64,000 nt of DNA from Pseudomonadota bacterium (GCA_008501635.1 QQUJ01000013.1:22109-86108), one strand, 5' to 3'; shown: positions 8,596 through 17,680, counted from the stretch's first letter. Made by a program: numbers and translations. Notes: generated from the sequence alone by a model not told the origin.

Positions 8596-9609
8596 ATGAT
8601 GAAGCCGACCGCACCGCCCATCGCTGTACTCGGTGCCGGATCGTGGGGTACCGCCCTGGCGCTGCTGCTGGTGCGCAATGGCCATCGGGTGCGACTTTGG
8701 GACCACTTTTCCGAGCACATCGCCGCCCTGGTACGCGATCGGGTCAACAGCCGCTATCTGCCCGATTTTCCCTTGCCCAAAAAACTGGAACCCAGCGCTG
8801 ATCTGGCGGCGACCATCGAGGGTGTGACCGATATCCTGGTCGTGGTTCCCAGCCATGTCTTTCAGGCGCTGCTCGAGGAGTTGCGCCCACTGATCGCCGC
8901 TGAGCAAAGATTGATCTGGGCGACCAAGGGGCTGGTGAACGGGCGACTGCTCCACGAGGTGGCAGCGGAAATTATCGGGGTCGATCGTCCGCTGGCGGCG
9001 GTGTCGGGGCCGAGCTTTGCGGGGGAAGTGGCCGCCTTATTGCCCACTGCCGTCACGGTGGCCTCCCCTTCGCAGGCTTATGCGCAAGTCGTGGCCGGGT
9101 ACCTGCACAGTTCGCGATTCCGCGCCTACACCAGCCAGGATATGGTGGGCGTCGGTTTGGGTGGTGCGGTGAAGAACGTCCTGGCCGTGGCGGCCGGGAT
9201 CGCGGATGGTTTGGGTTTTGGCGCCAACGGGCGGTCGGCCTTAATTACCCGTGGGCTGGCTGAGATGATGCGCCTGGGCGAAACCCTGGGAGCCGATCGC
9301 GAGACCTTTATGGGCTTGGCCGGTGTTGGCGATCTGGTGCTCACCTGCACCGACAACCAATCGCGCAACCGGCGCATGGGATTGGCGCTGGCACAGGGTT
9401 TGGGACAGCAACGCGCGATGGAGGAGATCGGGCAGGTGGTCGAGGGCGTCAGGACCACCAGGGAAGTGTGGGCCATGGCGCGTACTCATGGCGTCGACAT
9501 GCCGATCACCGAACAGACCTATCGCGTGCTTTACGAAGATCGCTCGCCGCGTGAGGCGGTGCGGGATCTGCTGATCCGCGACCAGAAGCCGGAGTTTGAC
9601 CTGGATTAG
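8596..9609 (+). CDS. gpsA: Glycerol-3-phosphate dehydrogenase [NAD(P)+]
   Basis: Makes sn-glycerol 3-phosphate for phospholipids. About 337 residues from the ATG pair at 8596/8599, with GGTGGGG just upstream. A TTG at 8575 overlapping secB is possible but less likely. Rossmann motif AVLGAGSWGTALA, the catalytic-lysine region IWATKGL and later VGLGGAVKNVLAVAAGI, then LVLTCTDNQSRNRRMG are all present. Its TAG overlaps the TAA of trmL, which runs the other way. Confidence 0.96.
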   Translation: MMKPTAPPIAVLGAGSWGTALALLLVRNGHRVRLWDHFSEHIAALVRDRVNSRYLPDFPLPKKLEPSADLAATIEGVTDILVVVPSHVFQALLEELRPLIAAEQRLIWATKGLVNGRLLHEVAAEIIGVDRPLAAVSGPSFAGEVAALLPTAVTVASPSQAYAQVVAGYLHSSRFRAYTSQDMVGVGLGGAVKNVLAVAAGIADGLGFGANGRSALITRGLAEMMRLGETLGADRETFMGLAGVGDLVLTCTDNQSRNRRMGLALAQGLGQQRAMEEIGQVVEGVRTTREVWAMARTHGVDMPITEQTYRVLYEDRSPREAVRDLLIRDQKPEFDLD

Positions 9610-10070
9610 CCGGCGCCGGCAAAACCGTGCTGACGCCAGGCTTCGAACAGCACCACCGCTACGGCGTTGGACAGATTGAGGCTGCGGTTCCCGCCTACCA
9701 TCGGAATGCATATCAGGTGCGCCGCGGGTAGCTCGTCCAACAATGGTTGGGGCAGACCACGGGTCTCGGGACCGAACAACAACGCATCTCCCGGCTGGTA
9801 GCGCACATCGGTGTGATGCTGGCGGCCACGCGTGGAGCAGGCAAGCACCCGGGTCGGCTGTGCCGCCGCAATAAAGTGCTCCAGGGAATCGTGCTCGCGC
9901 AACTCGGCGCGTTCGCGGTAGTCGAGACCGGCGCGACGCAGTTGCTTGTCATCAACGGAAAAACCCAACGGACGGATCAGGTGCAGGCGCGCACCCGTGT
10001 TGACGCACAGGCGTATGATGTTGCCGGTATTCGGGGGGATTTCGGGCTGGTAGAGTACGACGTGAAACAC
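9606..10070 (-). CDS. trmL: tRNA (cytidine/uridine-34-2'-O)-methyltransferase
   Basis: SPOUT-class methyltransferase of 154 residues acting on the wobble base of tRNA-Leu isoacceptors. Motifs are HVVLYQPEIPPNTGNIIRLC at the N-terminus, then LLFGPETRGLPQ and ICIPMVGGNRSLNLSNAVAV, which form the trefoil-knot SAM site. GTG at 10070 is chosen as start because GGAG lies seven bases before it and the protein then begins exactly at the family consensus. Longer in-frame options reach into pyrD. Convergent with gpsA, with overlapping stop codons. Confidence 0.94.
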   Translation of the reverse strand: MFHVVLYQPEIPPNTGNIIRLCVNTGARLHLIRPLGFSVDDKQLRRAGLDYRERAELREHDSLEHFIAAAQPTRVLACSTRGRQHHTDVRYQPGDALLFGPETRGLPQPLLDELPAAHLICIPMVGGNRSLNLSNAVAVVLFEAWRQHGFAGAG

Positions 10071-10096
10071 TGCGACTCCAAAGAGACGGGTAGAGC

Positions 10097-11044
10097 ATGA
10101 GTGCCGAAGATCTGCCGACGCTGGCCATTGATTTCTGCGGTCTTGACTTCGCGACACCGCTGGTGCTGTTGTCGGGCTGCGTCGGGTTCGGCGAAGAGTA
10201 CACGCGGGTGGAGGGATTTTCCAACCGCGACGCCGGCGCGGTGTGCCTCAAGGGCACCACCCTGGAGCCGCGGCTCGGCAATCCCGCCCATCGTGTCTAT
10301 GAAACACCGGAAGGTATGCTCAACTCCATCGGGCTACAGAACCCAGGTGTTGATGCGGTCGTGCGCAAGATACTGCCGCAACTCGATTTTACCGAGACGC
10401 GCTTTATCGCCAATGTCTCCGGCTGCACCCTGGAGGAGTATGTGGAAGTGACGCGGCGATTCGACGCTTCGCCCATCGACGCCATCGAGATCAATATCTC
10501 CTGCCCCAACGTCGAGGCGGGGGGCGTCATCTTCGGCAACGATCCCGACATGTCGGCCCGCGTGGTGGCGGCCTGCCGCGCGGTGACCGAAAAACCGCTC
10601 ATCACCAAGCTCTCGCCCAATCAGACCGATATTGCCGAGAATGCCCGGCGCTGTATCGAGGCCGGCAGTGATGCCTTTGCAGTCATCAACACTTTGATGG
10701 GTATGGCGGTCGATGTGGAAAGCCGGACACCGGTCATGGGCAACAATCAGGGCGGGCTCTCGGGCCCGGCCATCAAGCCGGTGGCGCTGTTGAAGGTCCA
10801 TCAGGTCTACCAGGTGTGCCGCAATCACGGCATTCCCATCATTGGACAGGGGGGTATCACAACGGCGGAGGATGCCCTGGAGTTTCTGATCGCCGGTGCC
10901 TCTGCAGTGGGTATCGGAACGGCGCTTTTCTATGACCCCTTGGTGTGCAAAGAAATTAACAGCGGAATCAGCGACTACCTCCAACGTCATGATCTGCACG
11001 GGGTGGCGCAGTTGACCGGGTCGTTGCGGCTCAATCCGCGTTGA
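10097..11044 (+). CDS. pyrD: Dihydroorotate dehydrogenase, class 1B-like
   Basis: TIM-barrel flavoenzyme of pyrimidine synthesis, 315 residues. Class 1 features are LKGTTLEPRLGNPAHRV, GMLNSIGLQNPG, IEINISCPNVEAGG with catalytic Cys136, NTLMGMAVD, GGLSGPAIKPVAL and IIGQGGITTAEDALEFLIAGA. Class 1 enzymes use Cys, whereas the class 2 enzyme usual in gammaproteobacteria uses Ser and is longer. No pyrK electron-transfer gene is adjacent, so the partner must be elsewhere or the enzyme uses another acceptor. Divergent from trmL with 26 bases between starts. Confidence 0.92.
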   Translation: MSAEDLPTLAIDFCGLDFATPLVLLSGCVGFGEEYTRVEGFSNRDAGAVCLKGTTLEPRLGNPAHRVYETPEGMLNSIGLQNPGVDAVVRKILPQLDFTETRFIANVSGCTLEEYVEVTRRFDASPIDAIEINISCPNVEAGGVIFGNDPDMSARVVAACRAVTEKPLITKLSPNQTDIAENARRCIEAGSDAFAVINTLMGMAVDVESRTPVMGNNQGGLSGPAIKPVALLKVHQVYQVCRNHGIPIIGQGGITTAEDALEFLIAGASAVGIGTALFYDPLVCKEINSGISDYLQRHDLHGVAQLTGSLRLNPR

Positions 11045-11238
11045 CGGTCTGTGATGGATTTCAGGGGCCGCAGCGGGTTTGTAAAGAGTGATTAAATAAG
11101 TAGAAAAACCAAAGACAACATCGAGTTAGCTTATATACCTAATAACAAACTTGATGTAATATCAGGAATGTTGTGTTTCTATGGGCCAATTTTAATTGAT
11201 TCCGGCGGCCCAATCCCGGAATCGCATAACCGTAGAAT
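11045..11238 (+). promoter_or_regulatory. AT-rich leader before the MSHA locus
   Basis: 194 bases without a gene, much more AT-rich than its neighbours in the first half. It holds an inverted repeat GATTCCGG (11198-11205) and CCGGAATC (11216-11223) and a short palindrome CAATTTTAATTG. It presumably contains the pilus operon promoter, but no convincing -35/-10 pair or sigma-54 site could be fixed. Confidence 0.45.
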
Positions 11239-12216
11239 GTGATCGGGGAGGATCAGGCGCTGCTTTCATTTCTGAGAAAATCAGCTTCGCGCTCCGGTAT
11301 CACCGGCATCGCACTGAGCGATGAGGGCCTGTCCCTTGTGCATGCAAAGCCCTCTTCACAGGGTGTACCGCAGATCGACAGTTGCGAGTTTCTCCCGGTC
11401 AATGGATCCACTGATGTAGCTGCGCAACTCGCGGACTGGGTCGCGCAGCACGACGCCAAGGGTCGTGTATGTGTTGGCGTGATGGAGCCCGGTGGATACC
11501 AACTGTTGCAGGTGGAGCCCCCCAACGTCGAACCGGGAGAGATGCGTGAGGCGGTGCGTTGGCGTATCAAGGATCTGGTGAGTTTTTCGGTCGAAAATGC
11601 GGCCATAGATCTGTTGCATCTTCCCGAGGGAGGTACACAGGGGCGCACGGCCTATGTCGTCGCTGCGGAAGGGGAGCTCATTGAGCAGCGCGCCGACCTG
11701 ATCCTGGGTGCAGGCCTGGAGTTGCGGGCGATCGACATCACCGAGATGGCGCTGCGCAATATTGCGCAACGCATGCCGGAGAACGAAACCGGTGTCGCAC
11801 TGCTCTGGGTGGGGCGTACCACGAGTCGAATCGGGCTATACAGACAATCCAATCTTTATCTGGCCCGCAGTATCAATACCGGATGGTCTCAGCTGGCAGG
11901 ACGCGGCGACGAGAGTGGCCTGTCGCTGGCACCGGATGCGCAGTTGCTCGATGGTATGGTGCTCGAGATGCAGCGTTCGCTGGATTACTACGAAAGCCAT
12001 TTCGGTCAGAACCCGGTTAACACATTGGTAGTGTTGCCGACGGTGGAACCCGTGCCCTCGCTGATAGAGCATCTGGAGCAGAACATGGCCCTCACGGTTC
12101 GGCTGTTTGAGCCCGAATCGATTGCTGATTGGGCAGAGATTCCCGACCCCGTTGTACTGGCGCGCTGCATTACCGCCTTGGGTGGTGCGCTGCGTGATGA
12201 GCATGGTGCGAAATGA
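11239..12216 (+). CDS. mshI: MSHA biogenesis protein MshI (PilM-like)
   Basis: Protein of 325 codons with the actin-like fold expected for PilM/MshI, the cytoplasmic scaffold of the pilus inner-membrane platform. Visible segments are GITGIALSDEGLSLVHA, EMREAVRWRIKDLVSF (typical of MshI), AYVVAAEGELIEQR and LLDGMVLEMQRSLDYYESHF. First gene of the MSHA block and overlaps the next by four bases. The GTG at 11239 has no Shine-Dalgarno. GGGGAGGA at 11245-11252 is ideally placed for an in-frame CTG at 11260, which would start the protein at LLSFLRKSAS. Confidence 0.88.
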   Translation: MIGEDQALLSFLRKSASRSGITGIALSDEGLSLVHAKPSSQGVPQIDSCEFLPVNGSTDVAAQLADWVAQHDAKGRVCVGVMEPGGYQLLQVEPPNVEPGEMREAVRWRIKDLVSFSVENAAIDLLHLPEGGTQGRTAYVVAAEGELIEQRADLILGAGLELRAIDITEMALRNIAQRMPENETGVALLWVGRTTSRIGLYRQSNLYLARSINTGWSQLAGRGDESGLSLAPDAQLLDGMVLEMQRSLDYYESHFGQNPVNTLVVLPTVEPVPSLIEHLEQNMALTVRLFEPESIADWAEIPDPVVLARCITALGGALRDEHGAK

Positions 12217-12824
12217 TGCAGCAGATCAACCTCTATCAGCCAGGACGGCACGCCGGACCAAGTCTTGCGGCGGCGAATGGTTACCTTGCCATGCTGATCA
12301 TCGCTGTACTGCTGATGGGCGTTTACTACGCCATAGGCTTGTGGCAATTCAATCAGGCACGGCAGGAAGTTGCGCGATTGGAAATCAAGAATGGTGAACT
12401 ATCCAATCAGCGCGATACCCTGAGTGAGCAGGTGCAGCAGATGCAACCCAGCGTAGCGCTGGAGACCGAGGTGAGCCGATTGGAGGGTGATCTGGAGGCA
12501 AAGCGAAAAGTACAGAAACTCCTCAACGGTGATACGGCGGGAAATCGCGCAGGCTTTTCCCAGCATTTGGAGGGACTGGCGCGCCACCCACTGAAAGGGT
12601 TGTGGTTGACGGGGGTCTCGATTGAAAACGGCGGCCGGCAATTGGGTCTGCGTGGCAATGCGTTGAGCGCCGAATTGCTGCCGCGCTACCTGGAGACGCT
12701 GCGCGATGAAGCGGCTTTTGCCGGGCGCGAGTTTCGCTCGTTGAACATGAATCGTCCCGTGCAGGATTCCACAAGTATCGAGTTTCAACTTCGCACGCTC
12801 GCTGACGAGGGGGAAAGCCGGTGA
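12213..12824 (+). CDS. PilN-like MSHA assembly protein (second MshI-type gene)
   Basis: Bitopic protein of 203 residues. It begins with the PilN signature MQQINLYQP that docks on PilM/MshI. One transmembrane helix (about residues 26-46, YLAMLIIAVLLMGVYYAIGL) is followed by a periplasmic coiled coil and a ferredoxin-like end. It overlaps mshI by four bases and mshJ by four bases (GTGA), so the platform genes are translationally coupled. Some genomes call this position MshI2. Confidence 0.86.
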   Translation: MMQQINLYQPGRHAGPSLAAANGYLAMLIIAVLLMGVYYAIGLWQFNQARQEVARLEIKNGELSNQRDTLSEQVQQMQPSVALETEVSRLEGDLEAKRKVQKLLNGDTAGNRAGFSQHLEGLARHPLKGLWLTGVSIENGGRQLGLRGNALSAELLPRYLETLRDEAAFAGREFRSLNMNRPVQDSTSIEFQLRTLADEGESR

Positions 12825-13504
12825 GTGATTGGAAGGAGCGGCTCGACGCCTGGCTCGCGGCGCGCACCAAGCGTGAACGGTGGCTGGTCTACATCGTAAG
12901 TTTTTTTCTGATTATCGCCATAGGCGATCAGCTCCTTACAGCGCCCCTGCAGAGTCGGTTACGATCAGTACAAACACAGATTGAATCGGAGCAGGAGACA
13001 GTTGCTGAACTGCAGGCGGAGGTCGCCAGGCTTTCGGTGCAACTGAGCCAAGATCCCAATCGCGCGCTGCGTGAACGCATCGCCCGGCTCCAAGCAGACC
13101 ACGCTGTGCTCGATGAAGCGCTGCGCGAGCTCACGGTGGGTCTTATTCAACCCGCCGAGATGACTAAAGTGCTGCGCGAGATGCTCGTTGATGAGAAAGG
13201 GTTGAGTCTGGTGCGATTGGCCAACGGCCAGGGCGAACCGGTGATGTTGACGGCCGCGGCAGGTGATGCCGCTGGAGGCGCCGAGGCCAAAGCGGAGGAA
13301 GAGCCGCGCCTCTTTCGCCACACGCTGATTGTGGAGGTCGAAGGCGGTTATTTGGATGCTTTACGCTACCTCAAACGTTTGGAGGCGCTACAGTGGACCT
13401 TCTACTGGGACGGTATCGAATTGAACGTGGACAAGTATCCTAGATCGCGCATAGTGATTCGGCTCTCTACGCTTGGTTTGCGCGAGGGGTGGATCGGTGT
13501 CTAG
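12821..13504 (+). CDS. mshJ: MSHA biogenesis protein MshJ (PilO-like)
   Basis: Protein of 227 residues starting at GTG 12821 within the stop of the PilN-like gene. A cytoplasmic N-terminus (SDWKERLDAWLAARTKRER) is followed by one membrane helix (about residues 24-43), a long coiled coil to about 115, and a periplasmic domain ending in VIRLSTLGLREGWIGV. Organisation matches PilO/MshJ, the partner of the PilN-like protein in the inner-membrane alignment complex. An Ala/Glu-rich linker lies near residues 140-162. Confidence 0.88.
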   Translation: MSDWKERLDAWLAARTKRERWLVYIVSFFLIIAIGDQLLTAPLQSRLRSVQTQIESEQETVAELQAEVARLSVQLSQDPNRALRERIARLQADHAVLDEALRELTVGLIQPAEMTKVLREMLVDEKGLSLVRLANGQGEPVMLTAAAGDAAGGAEAKAEEEPRLFRHTLIVEVEGGYLDALRYLKRLEALQWTFYWDGIELNVDKYPRSRIVIRLSTLGLREGWIGV

Positions 13505-13850
13505 TGCGCGTCACGCATTCGTGGTCGTAGTGCTGCTGGGCTGGCTGACACCGGTTGCCGCCGAGAGTCTGAGCGATCCAACCAAACCATGGGATTTCAA
13601 ACCCCAGGCTGCGATCGATGCGGCTGCGGCTGCCGTACCAGCCCCAGCGCTGAGCTCGACCATGATCTCGCCAGAGCGTCGCATTGCGGTAATTGACGGA
13701 CAGATAGTTCAGGAGGGTGATCGCTTGGGCGCAATGAGGGTGATCGCCATTCAGCCAGGTAGTGTGCGGCTGCGCGGACCACAGGGGTATTCGACTCTCA
13801 AACTGCTACCGACGCCGATAAAAAAAGTGGCGGGGAAGGCAACCGAATGA
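13497..13850 (+). CDS. mshK: MSHA biogenesis protein MshK (PilP-like)
   Basis: Periplasmic protein of 117 residues from GTG 13497, preceded seven bases upstream by GAGGGG. An in-frame GTA/ATG region further up is less well supported. Signal peptide (AFVVVVLLGWLTPVAAES), then LSDPTKPWDF, typical of MshK and GspC/PilP-type connectors, then a compact beta domain (ERRIAVIDGQIVQEGDRLG..). It links the inner-membrane platform to the MshL secretin. Overlaps mshJ and mshL by a few bases. Confidence 0.86.
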   Translation: MSSARHAFVVVVLLGWLTPVAAESLSDPTKPWDFKPQAAIDAAAAAVPAPALSSTMISPERRIAVIDGQIVQEGDRLGAMRVIAIQPGSVRLRGPQGYSTLKLLPTPIKKVAGKATE

Positions 13851-15553
13851 AACCGTTCCATCGGCAGGTGTTAATCGTGGCCCTGGGTGTGGGGTCTCTG
13901 TTGGCTGGATGTACGGCGCCGCCTCCGCGCGGTGGCAGTACCCTCGAAGAGATCCAGCAGACCGTGGATTCGGCCGCCCAGGAGCAACAGGTGGCGACTC
14001 CGGTAGCGGAGATTCCCCGCGCGGTCAGTGATGCCCTGCTGCCGCCGATTGCGGTGGGCTTGCCGGGTGCAGGCCCCAGAGAGGTGGAGCAGCGATTCGA
14101 TGTCCGGGTTCATCAGGTGGATGCGCGCGCCTTCTTTATGGGGTTGGTTGAGGGCACCCGCCATAACGCCGTTGTTCACCCGGATGTATCGGGCACGATT
14201 TCCCTGGATTTGAAGAACGTCACAATCGATGAGGTGATGGATACGGTTCGCGATGTCTATGGTTACGAGTATCAGAAGACGCGCACCGGGTATCAGATAA
14301 TGCCGATTCGCATGCGCTCGCAGATCTTTGAAGTCAACTACATCAACGTCAAGCGCAGTGGCAAGTCGTCCACCCAGGTCAGTTCAGGGCAGGTATCTGA
14401 TCGAGTCAGCAGCACGGAAGATTCCAACGGCGAGAGCAGCACGACTACCGAAGCGACGGCGGGCAGTCGCATCGAGACGCAATCGGACTCCGATTTCTGG
14501 GCGGAACTGAAGAATGCTCTGCAGACCTTGATCGGAACGGAGGGCGGGCGCAACGTCGTAGTTACGCCACAGTCGGGACTGGTGGTGGTGCGCGCGTTGC
14601 CGGCGGAGCTTAGAGAGATCGCGGAATTCCTCAGCACCTCACAGGTGGTGTTGCAGCGTCAGGTGATTCTTGAGGCCAAGATCGTCGAGGTTTCGCTCAG
14701 TGACGGTTTTCAATCGGGAATCAACTGGGCACAACTGGGCACGCACAACGGCGAGAGCCTGGTCATCGGCCAAACCGGGGGCGGAACGCTGTTTGGCGAT
14801 GGGGTCTCAAGTATCGCCGGCAATACCGGCAGTCTCGATCCCAATGCCTATAGCGGAGTCAGCGGTAACGATGTCAGCGCGTTCGGGGGTGCGTTCACAA
14901 TTGCCGCGAACACCAGCAATTTCAACGCCTTTATCGAATTGTTGAAAGCTCAGGGCGATGTGCAGGTGCTCTCCAGTCCGCGCGTCTCGACCGTTAATAA
15001 TCAGAAAGCCGTCATCAAGGTCGGATCGGATGAGTTCTTCGTCACCTCCATCTCCAGTACCACAACCACCGGTACGACGACGACCACAACACCCGAGATC
15101 GAGCTCACGCCGTTTTTCTCCGGCATTGCCCTGGATGTCACGCCGCAGATAGCCGATGGCGGGGAAATTATTCTGCATATCCATCCTACCGTCAGCGAGG
15201 TGGTGGATCAGACCAAAAGCATAACTGTCTTCGGAACCACACAAACGCTGCCGTTGGCGTTTAGCAGCGTGCGGGAGTCCGATAGCATCGTTCGTGCTGC
15301 CAGCGGCCAGGTGGTGGTGATTGGCGGCCTGATGAAAGACCAGACAAAATTCAACAAGGCGGGAACTCCGGGGCTCAGCGATGCGCCGGTAGTGGGTGGG
15401 TTGTTCCAGCATAAAAAACAGAGCGTTGCCAAAACGGAGTTGGTGATTTTGTTGAGACCCATTGTGGTCGACGCTAGCGGGCGGCAGTTCAGCGATGACT
15501 TGCGCGATACCGCAAAACGCATCCGCCGCTTGGGTGGCGATGCGTTGGAGTAA
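13847..15553 (+). CDS. mshL: MSHA secretin MshL
   Basis: Outer-membrane secretin of 568 residues through which the pilus exits. A lipoprotein signal (VGSLLAGC, lipidated Cys about residue 22) is followed by a secretin N-terminal short domain (residues about 85-145, VRVHQVDARAFFMGLVEG..) and a Ser/Thr-rich spacer (about 170-210). An N1-type domain (LIGTEGGRNVVVTPQSGLVVVRALP) and the secretin core with VQVLSSPRVSTVNNQKAVIKVG and VVVIGGLMKDQ complete it. Length and order fit the MshL/PilQ family. A 43-base gap separates it from mshM. Confidence 0.93.
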   Translation: MKPFHRQVLIVALGVGSLLAGCTAPPPRGGSTLEEIQQTVDSAAQEQQVATPVAEIPRAVSDALLPPIAVGLPGAGPREVEQRFDVRVHQVDARAFFMGLVEGTRHNAVVHPDVSGTISLDLKNVTIDEVMDTVRDVYGYEYQKTRTGYQIMPIRMRSQIFEVNYINVKRSGKSSTQVSSGQVSDRVSSTEDSNGESSTTTEATAGSRIETQSDSDFWAELKNALQTLIGTEGGRNVVVTPQSGLVVVRALPAELREIAEFLSTSQVVLQRQVILEAKIVEVSLSDGFQSGINWAQLGTHNGESLVIGQTGGGTLFGDGVSSIAGNTGSLDPNAYSGVSGNDVSAFGGAFTIAANTSNFNAFIELLKAQGDVQVLSSPRVSTVNNQKAVIKVGSDEFFVTSISSTTTTGTTTTTTPEIELTPFFSGIALDVTPQIADGGEIILHIHPTVSEVVDQTKSITVFGTTQTLPLAFSSVRESDSIVRAASGQVVVIGGLMKDQTKFNKAGTPGLSDAPVVGGLFQHKKQSVAKTELVILLRPIVVDASGRQFSDDLRDTAKRIRRLGGDALE

Positions 15554-15596
15554 CCGCAAGTGCGTCCTGTGACGCGCACCGCGCGAAGGTGGTGCC

Positions 15597-16514
15597 ATGT
15601 ATCTTGACCACTTTGGATTGCGCGATCTGCCCTTCCGGTTGACACCGGACACCAGCTACTTTTTCAATGCCGGCGGACATCAGGAAGCGCTCAATGTCCT
15701 GTTGCTGGCATTACGCAGTGGCGAAGGGTTTATCAAAGTCACCGGTGAGGTAGGTACTGGAAAGACCTTGCTTTGCCGCATGCTGCTCAATTCCCTTGGC
15801 GACGATCAGTATTGCACTGGCTATATTCCCAATCCACTGTTGACACCTGCAGCACTCGTGATGGCGTTGGCCGACGAACTGGATCTCAAGGTTGCGCGCA
15901 ACCAGGGTTGGTATCGTCTTCTCAGGCTCATCAACGAGAGGCTGGTGGAGATCGTGCGCGAGGGTCGGCGCGTGGTATTGATTCTCGATGAGGCGCAAGC
16001 CATGCCGCAGGAGAGCATGGAGGCGCTGCGGCTGCTGTCGAATCTGGAAACCGAGAAGAACAAACTTTTGCAGGTTGTGATGTTCGGCCAACCCGAACTC
16101 GATGAAGCTCTGCAACGAAAATCGCTGCGCCAGTTGCGTCAACGTATTGCCTTTTCGTATCGATTGCCCGAGATGGATCGCAAGTCGATGGAAGCGTATG
16201 TGACACATCGTTTCTATGTCGCGGGGTACCGCGGGCCGTTGCCATTGACGGGTAACGCTTTGGATACGCTTTTCAAGGCCAGTCGGGGTATACCGCGTCT
16301 TATCAATATTTTGAGCCACAAATCGCTGATGGCGGCTTATGGCCGGGGGGACCGGGAAGTGACACCGCGGCATGTGCGTGCCGCGATAGAGGATACCGAA
16401 GATACGGCTGCGGCGTTTCAGGGTGGTTGGCTGCGTAAGCGCTGGGCCTGGTTGGGATTGGTCGCCATGGTAACACTTGGCGCAGGCGCTGCATTCTGGG
16501 GAAGCGTGGCATGA
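15597..16514 (+). CDS. mshM: MSHA biogenesis ATPase MshM (ExeA-like)
   Basis: AAA ATPase of 305 residues, related to ExeA/GspA, which help secretins insert through peptidoglycan. N-terminal MYLDHFGLRDLPFRLTPD is diagnostic of this family. Walker A is GEVGTGKTLL and Walker B is VVLILDEAQAM, with a sensor region QLRQRIAFSYRLPEM. A single membrane helix lies at the C-terminus (about residues 283-303) without the extra periplasmic peptidoglycan-binding domain found in ExeA. Overlaps mshN by four bases. Confidence 0.92.
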   Translation: MYLDHFGLRDLPFRLTPDTSYFFNAGGHQEALNVLLLALRSGEGFIKVTGEVGTGKTLLCRMLLNSLGDDQYCTGYIPNPLLTPAALVMALADELDLKVARNQGWYRLLRLINERLVEIVREGRRVVLILDEAQAMPQESMEALRLLSNLETEKNKLLQVVMFGQPELDEALQRKSLRQLRQRIAFSYRLPEMDRKSMEAYVTHRFYVAGYRGPLPLTGNALDTLFKASRGIPRLINILSHKSLMAAYGRGDREVTPRHVRAAIEDTEDTAAAFQGGWLRKRWAWLGLVAMVTLGAGAAFWGSVA

Positions 16515-17665
16515 GCCTGGTCAATCAGATGCTCAAAGACCTGGAGACGCGGCGCGCCCCGGAGATGGGGGGGGAAGCCGTGCTGCGTGATCTTTCCACC
16601 GGCAGGCCTCACACCGCTGGTGCCCGTTCGCGTATGCCTGCCCTTGTCGCCGGCGGCCTGGTAGCGACGCTGTCTCTCGCTGCGGCGGGGTATTGGTTTG
16701 CGCAAAAATCGATTACCCCCGTTCAGATTACTCAGCCGCCGTCCCTGCACTCTGCCCTGCCCGCGGCTGTCATCGCCGGTGAGCGTGAAGCGAGGCCGGA
16801 GGCAGTGGATGCCGTAACGCCCAACCCGTTGGTTGAGACGGCGATTTTTCCCCTGAAGCAAGCGACGACCGGTTCAGAGGCGGTAGAGAAGACTGAGGCG
16901 GAATCGGTCACGCCAGCGCAAACCACTGCCCCTCCGGCCCCCATGGCCGCAACGATGCCGGCAGTCGAGGAAGCGCCGCCAGCGCCAATGCCAACCAAAC
17001 CGGCTCGCGAGGTTATCGCGACGGCCAAGGCACCACCAGCGCCTCGGTCGGCCCCGCTGATGGAGCGCGTGACGCGACCGCAATCATCGCGCGAGAAAGC
17101 ACAGAGCGCCTACCTGAAGGGCGCTGATCTGGTCAGGCTTAACCGTTTGGGCGAAGCGGAGACTTCGCTCCGCTCGGCGCTGGCATTGGATCCCGATTTG
17201 ATCGAGGCGCGCGAAATACTGGCCGCTGTTTTGCTTCGCTCACAGCGAAGTGACGAGGCCGAGCGTGTCCTGTGGTTGGGGTTGGAGCGGAACAAGGGCG
17301 CTTACTCTCTGGCGCGCATCTACGCCCGGATCTTGGTGGAGAGAAACGAGGTCGATGCGGCAATCCAGGTCCTGGAAGCCTCCTTGCCGGCTCCAGCGCT
17401 CGATCCAGAGTTTTATGGTTTGTTGGCAGCGCTCTATCAGCGCGTGGCTGAACACGCAAAAGCAGCCGAGGCCTATCGCAGAGTACTGGCTATCACACCC
17501 GAGCGAGGTATCTGGTGGACGGGACTGGGGATTTCGCTGGAGCAGTTGAGCCGATCCTCCGAAGCGTTTCAAGCCTATCGTCGCGCTCGTGGGTCTTCAG
17601 GCATGGCGCCGCAACTGCTGTCATTCGTCGACGGCCGTCTGGAAGTGCTGAGGGTGAAACAATGA
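16511..17665 (+). CDS. mshN: MSHA biogenesis protein MshN (TPR protein)
   Basis: Protein of 384 residues. The N-terminus SLVNQMLKDLETRR is typical of MshN. One membrane helix (about residues 44-66) is followed by a Pro/Ala/Thr-rich linker to about residue 190 and several tetratricopeptide repeats (AYLKGADLVRLNRLGEAETSLRSALALDPD and following). TPR pilotins and scaffolds of this type support secretin or platform assembly. The low-complexity linker is longer than the usual signal-proximal region, so residue positions are approximate. Confidence 0.88.
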   Translation: MSLVNQMLKDLETRRAPEMGGEAVLRDLSTGRPHTAGARSRMPALVAGGLVATLSLAAAGYWFAQKSITPVQITQPPSLHSALPAAVIAGEREARPEAVDAVTPNPLVETAIFPLKQATTGSEAVEKTEAESVTPAQTTAPPAPMAATMPAVEEAPPAPMPTKPAREVIATAKAPPAPRSAPLMERVTRPQSSREKAQSAYLKGADLVRLNRLGEAETSLRSALALDPDLIEAREILAAVLLRSQRSDEAERVLWLGLERNKGAYSLARIYARILVERNEVDAAIQVLEASLPAPALDPEFYGLLAALYQRVAEHAKAAEAYRRVLAITPERGIWWTGLGISLEQLSRSSEAFQAYRRARGSSGMAPQLLSFVDGRLEVLRVKQ

Positions 17666-17680
17666 TGAGGGAATTTTAGC

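Noticed and set aside
15061..15100. ACC/ACG-rich stretch in mshL as a possible repeat array or CRISPR-like feature
   Set aside because: It encodes a Thr-rich loop within the secretin; there are no spacers or regular repeats.
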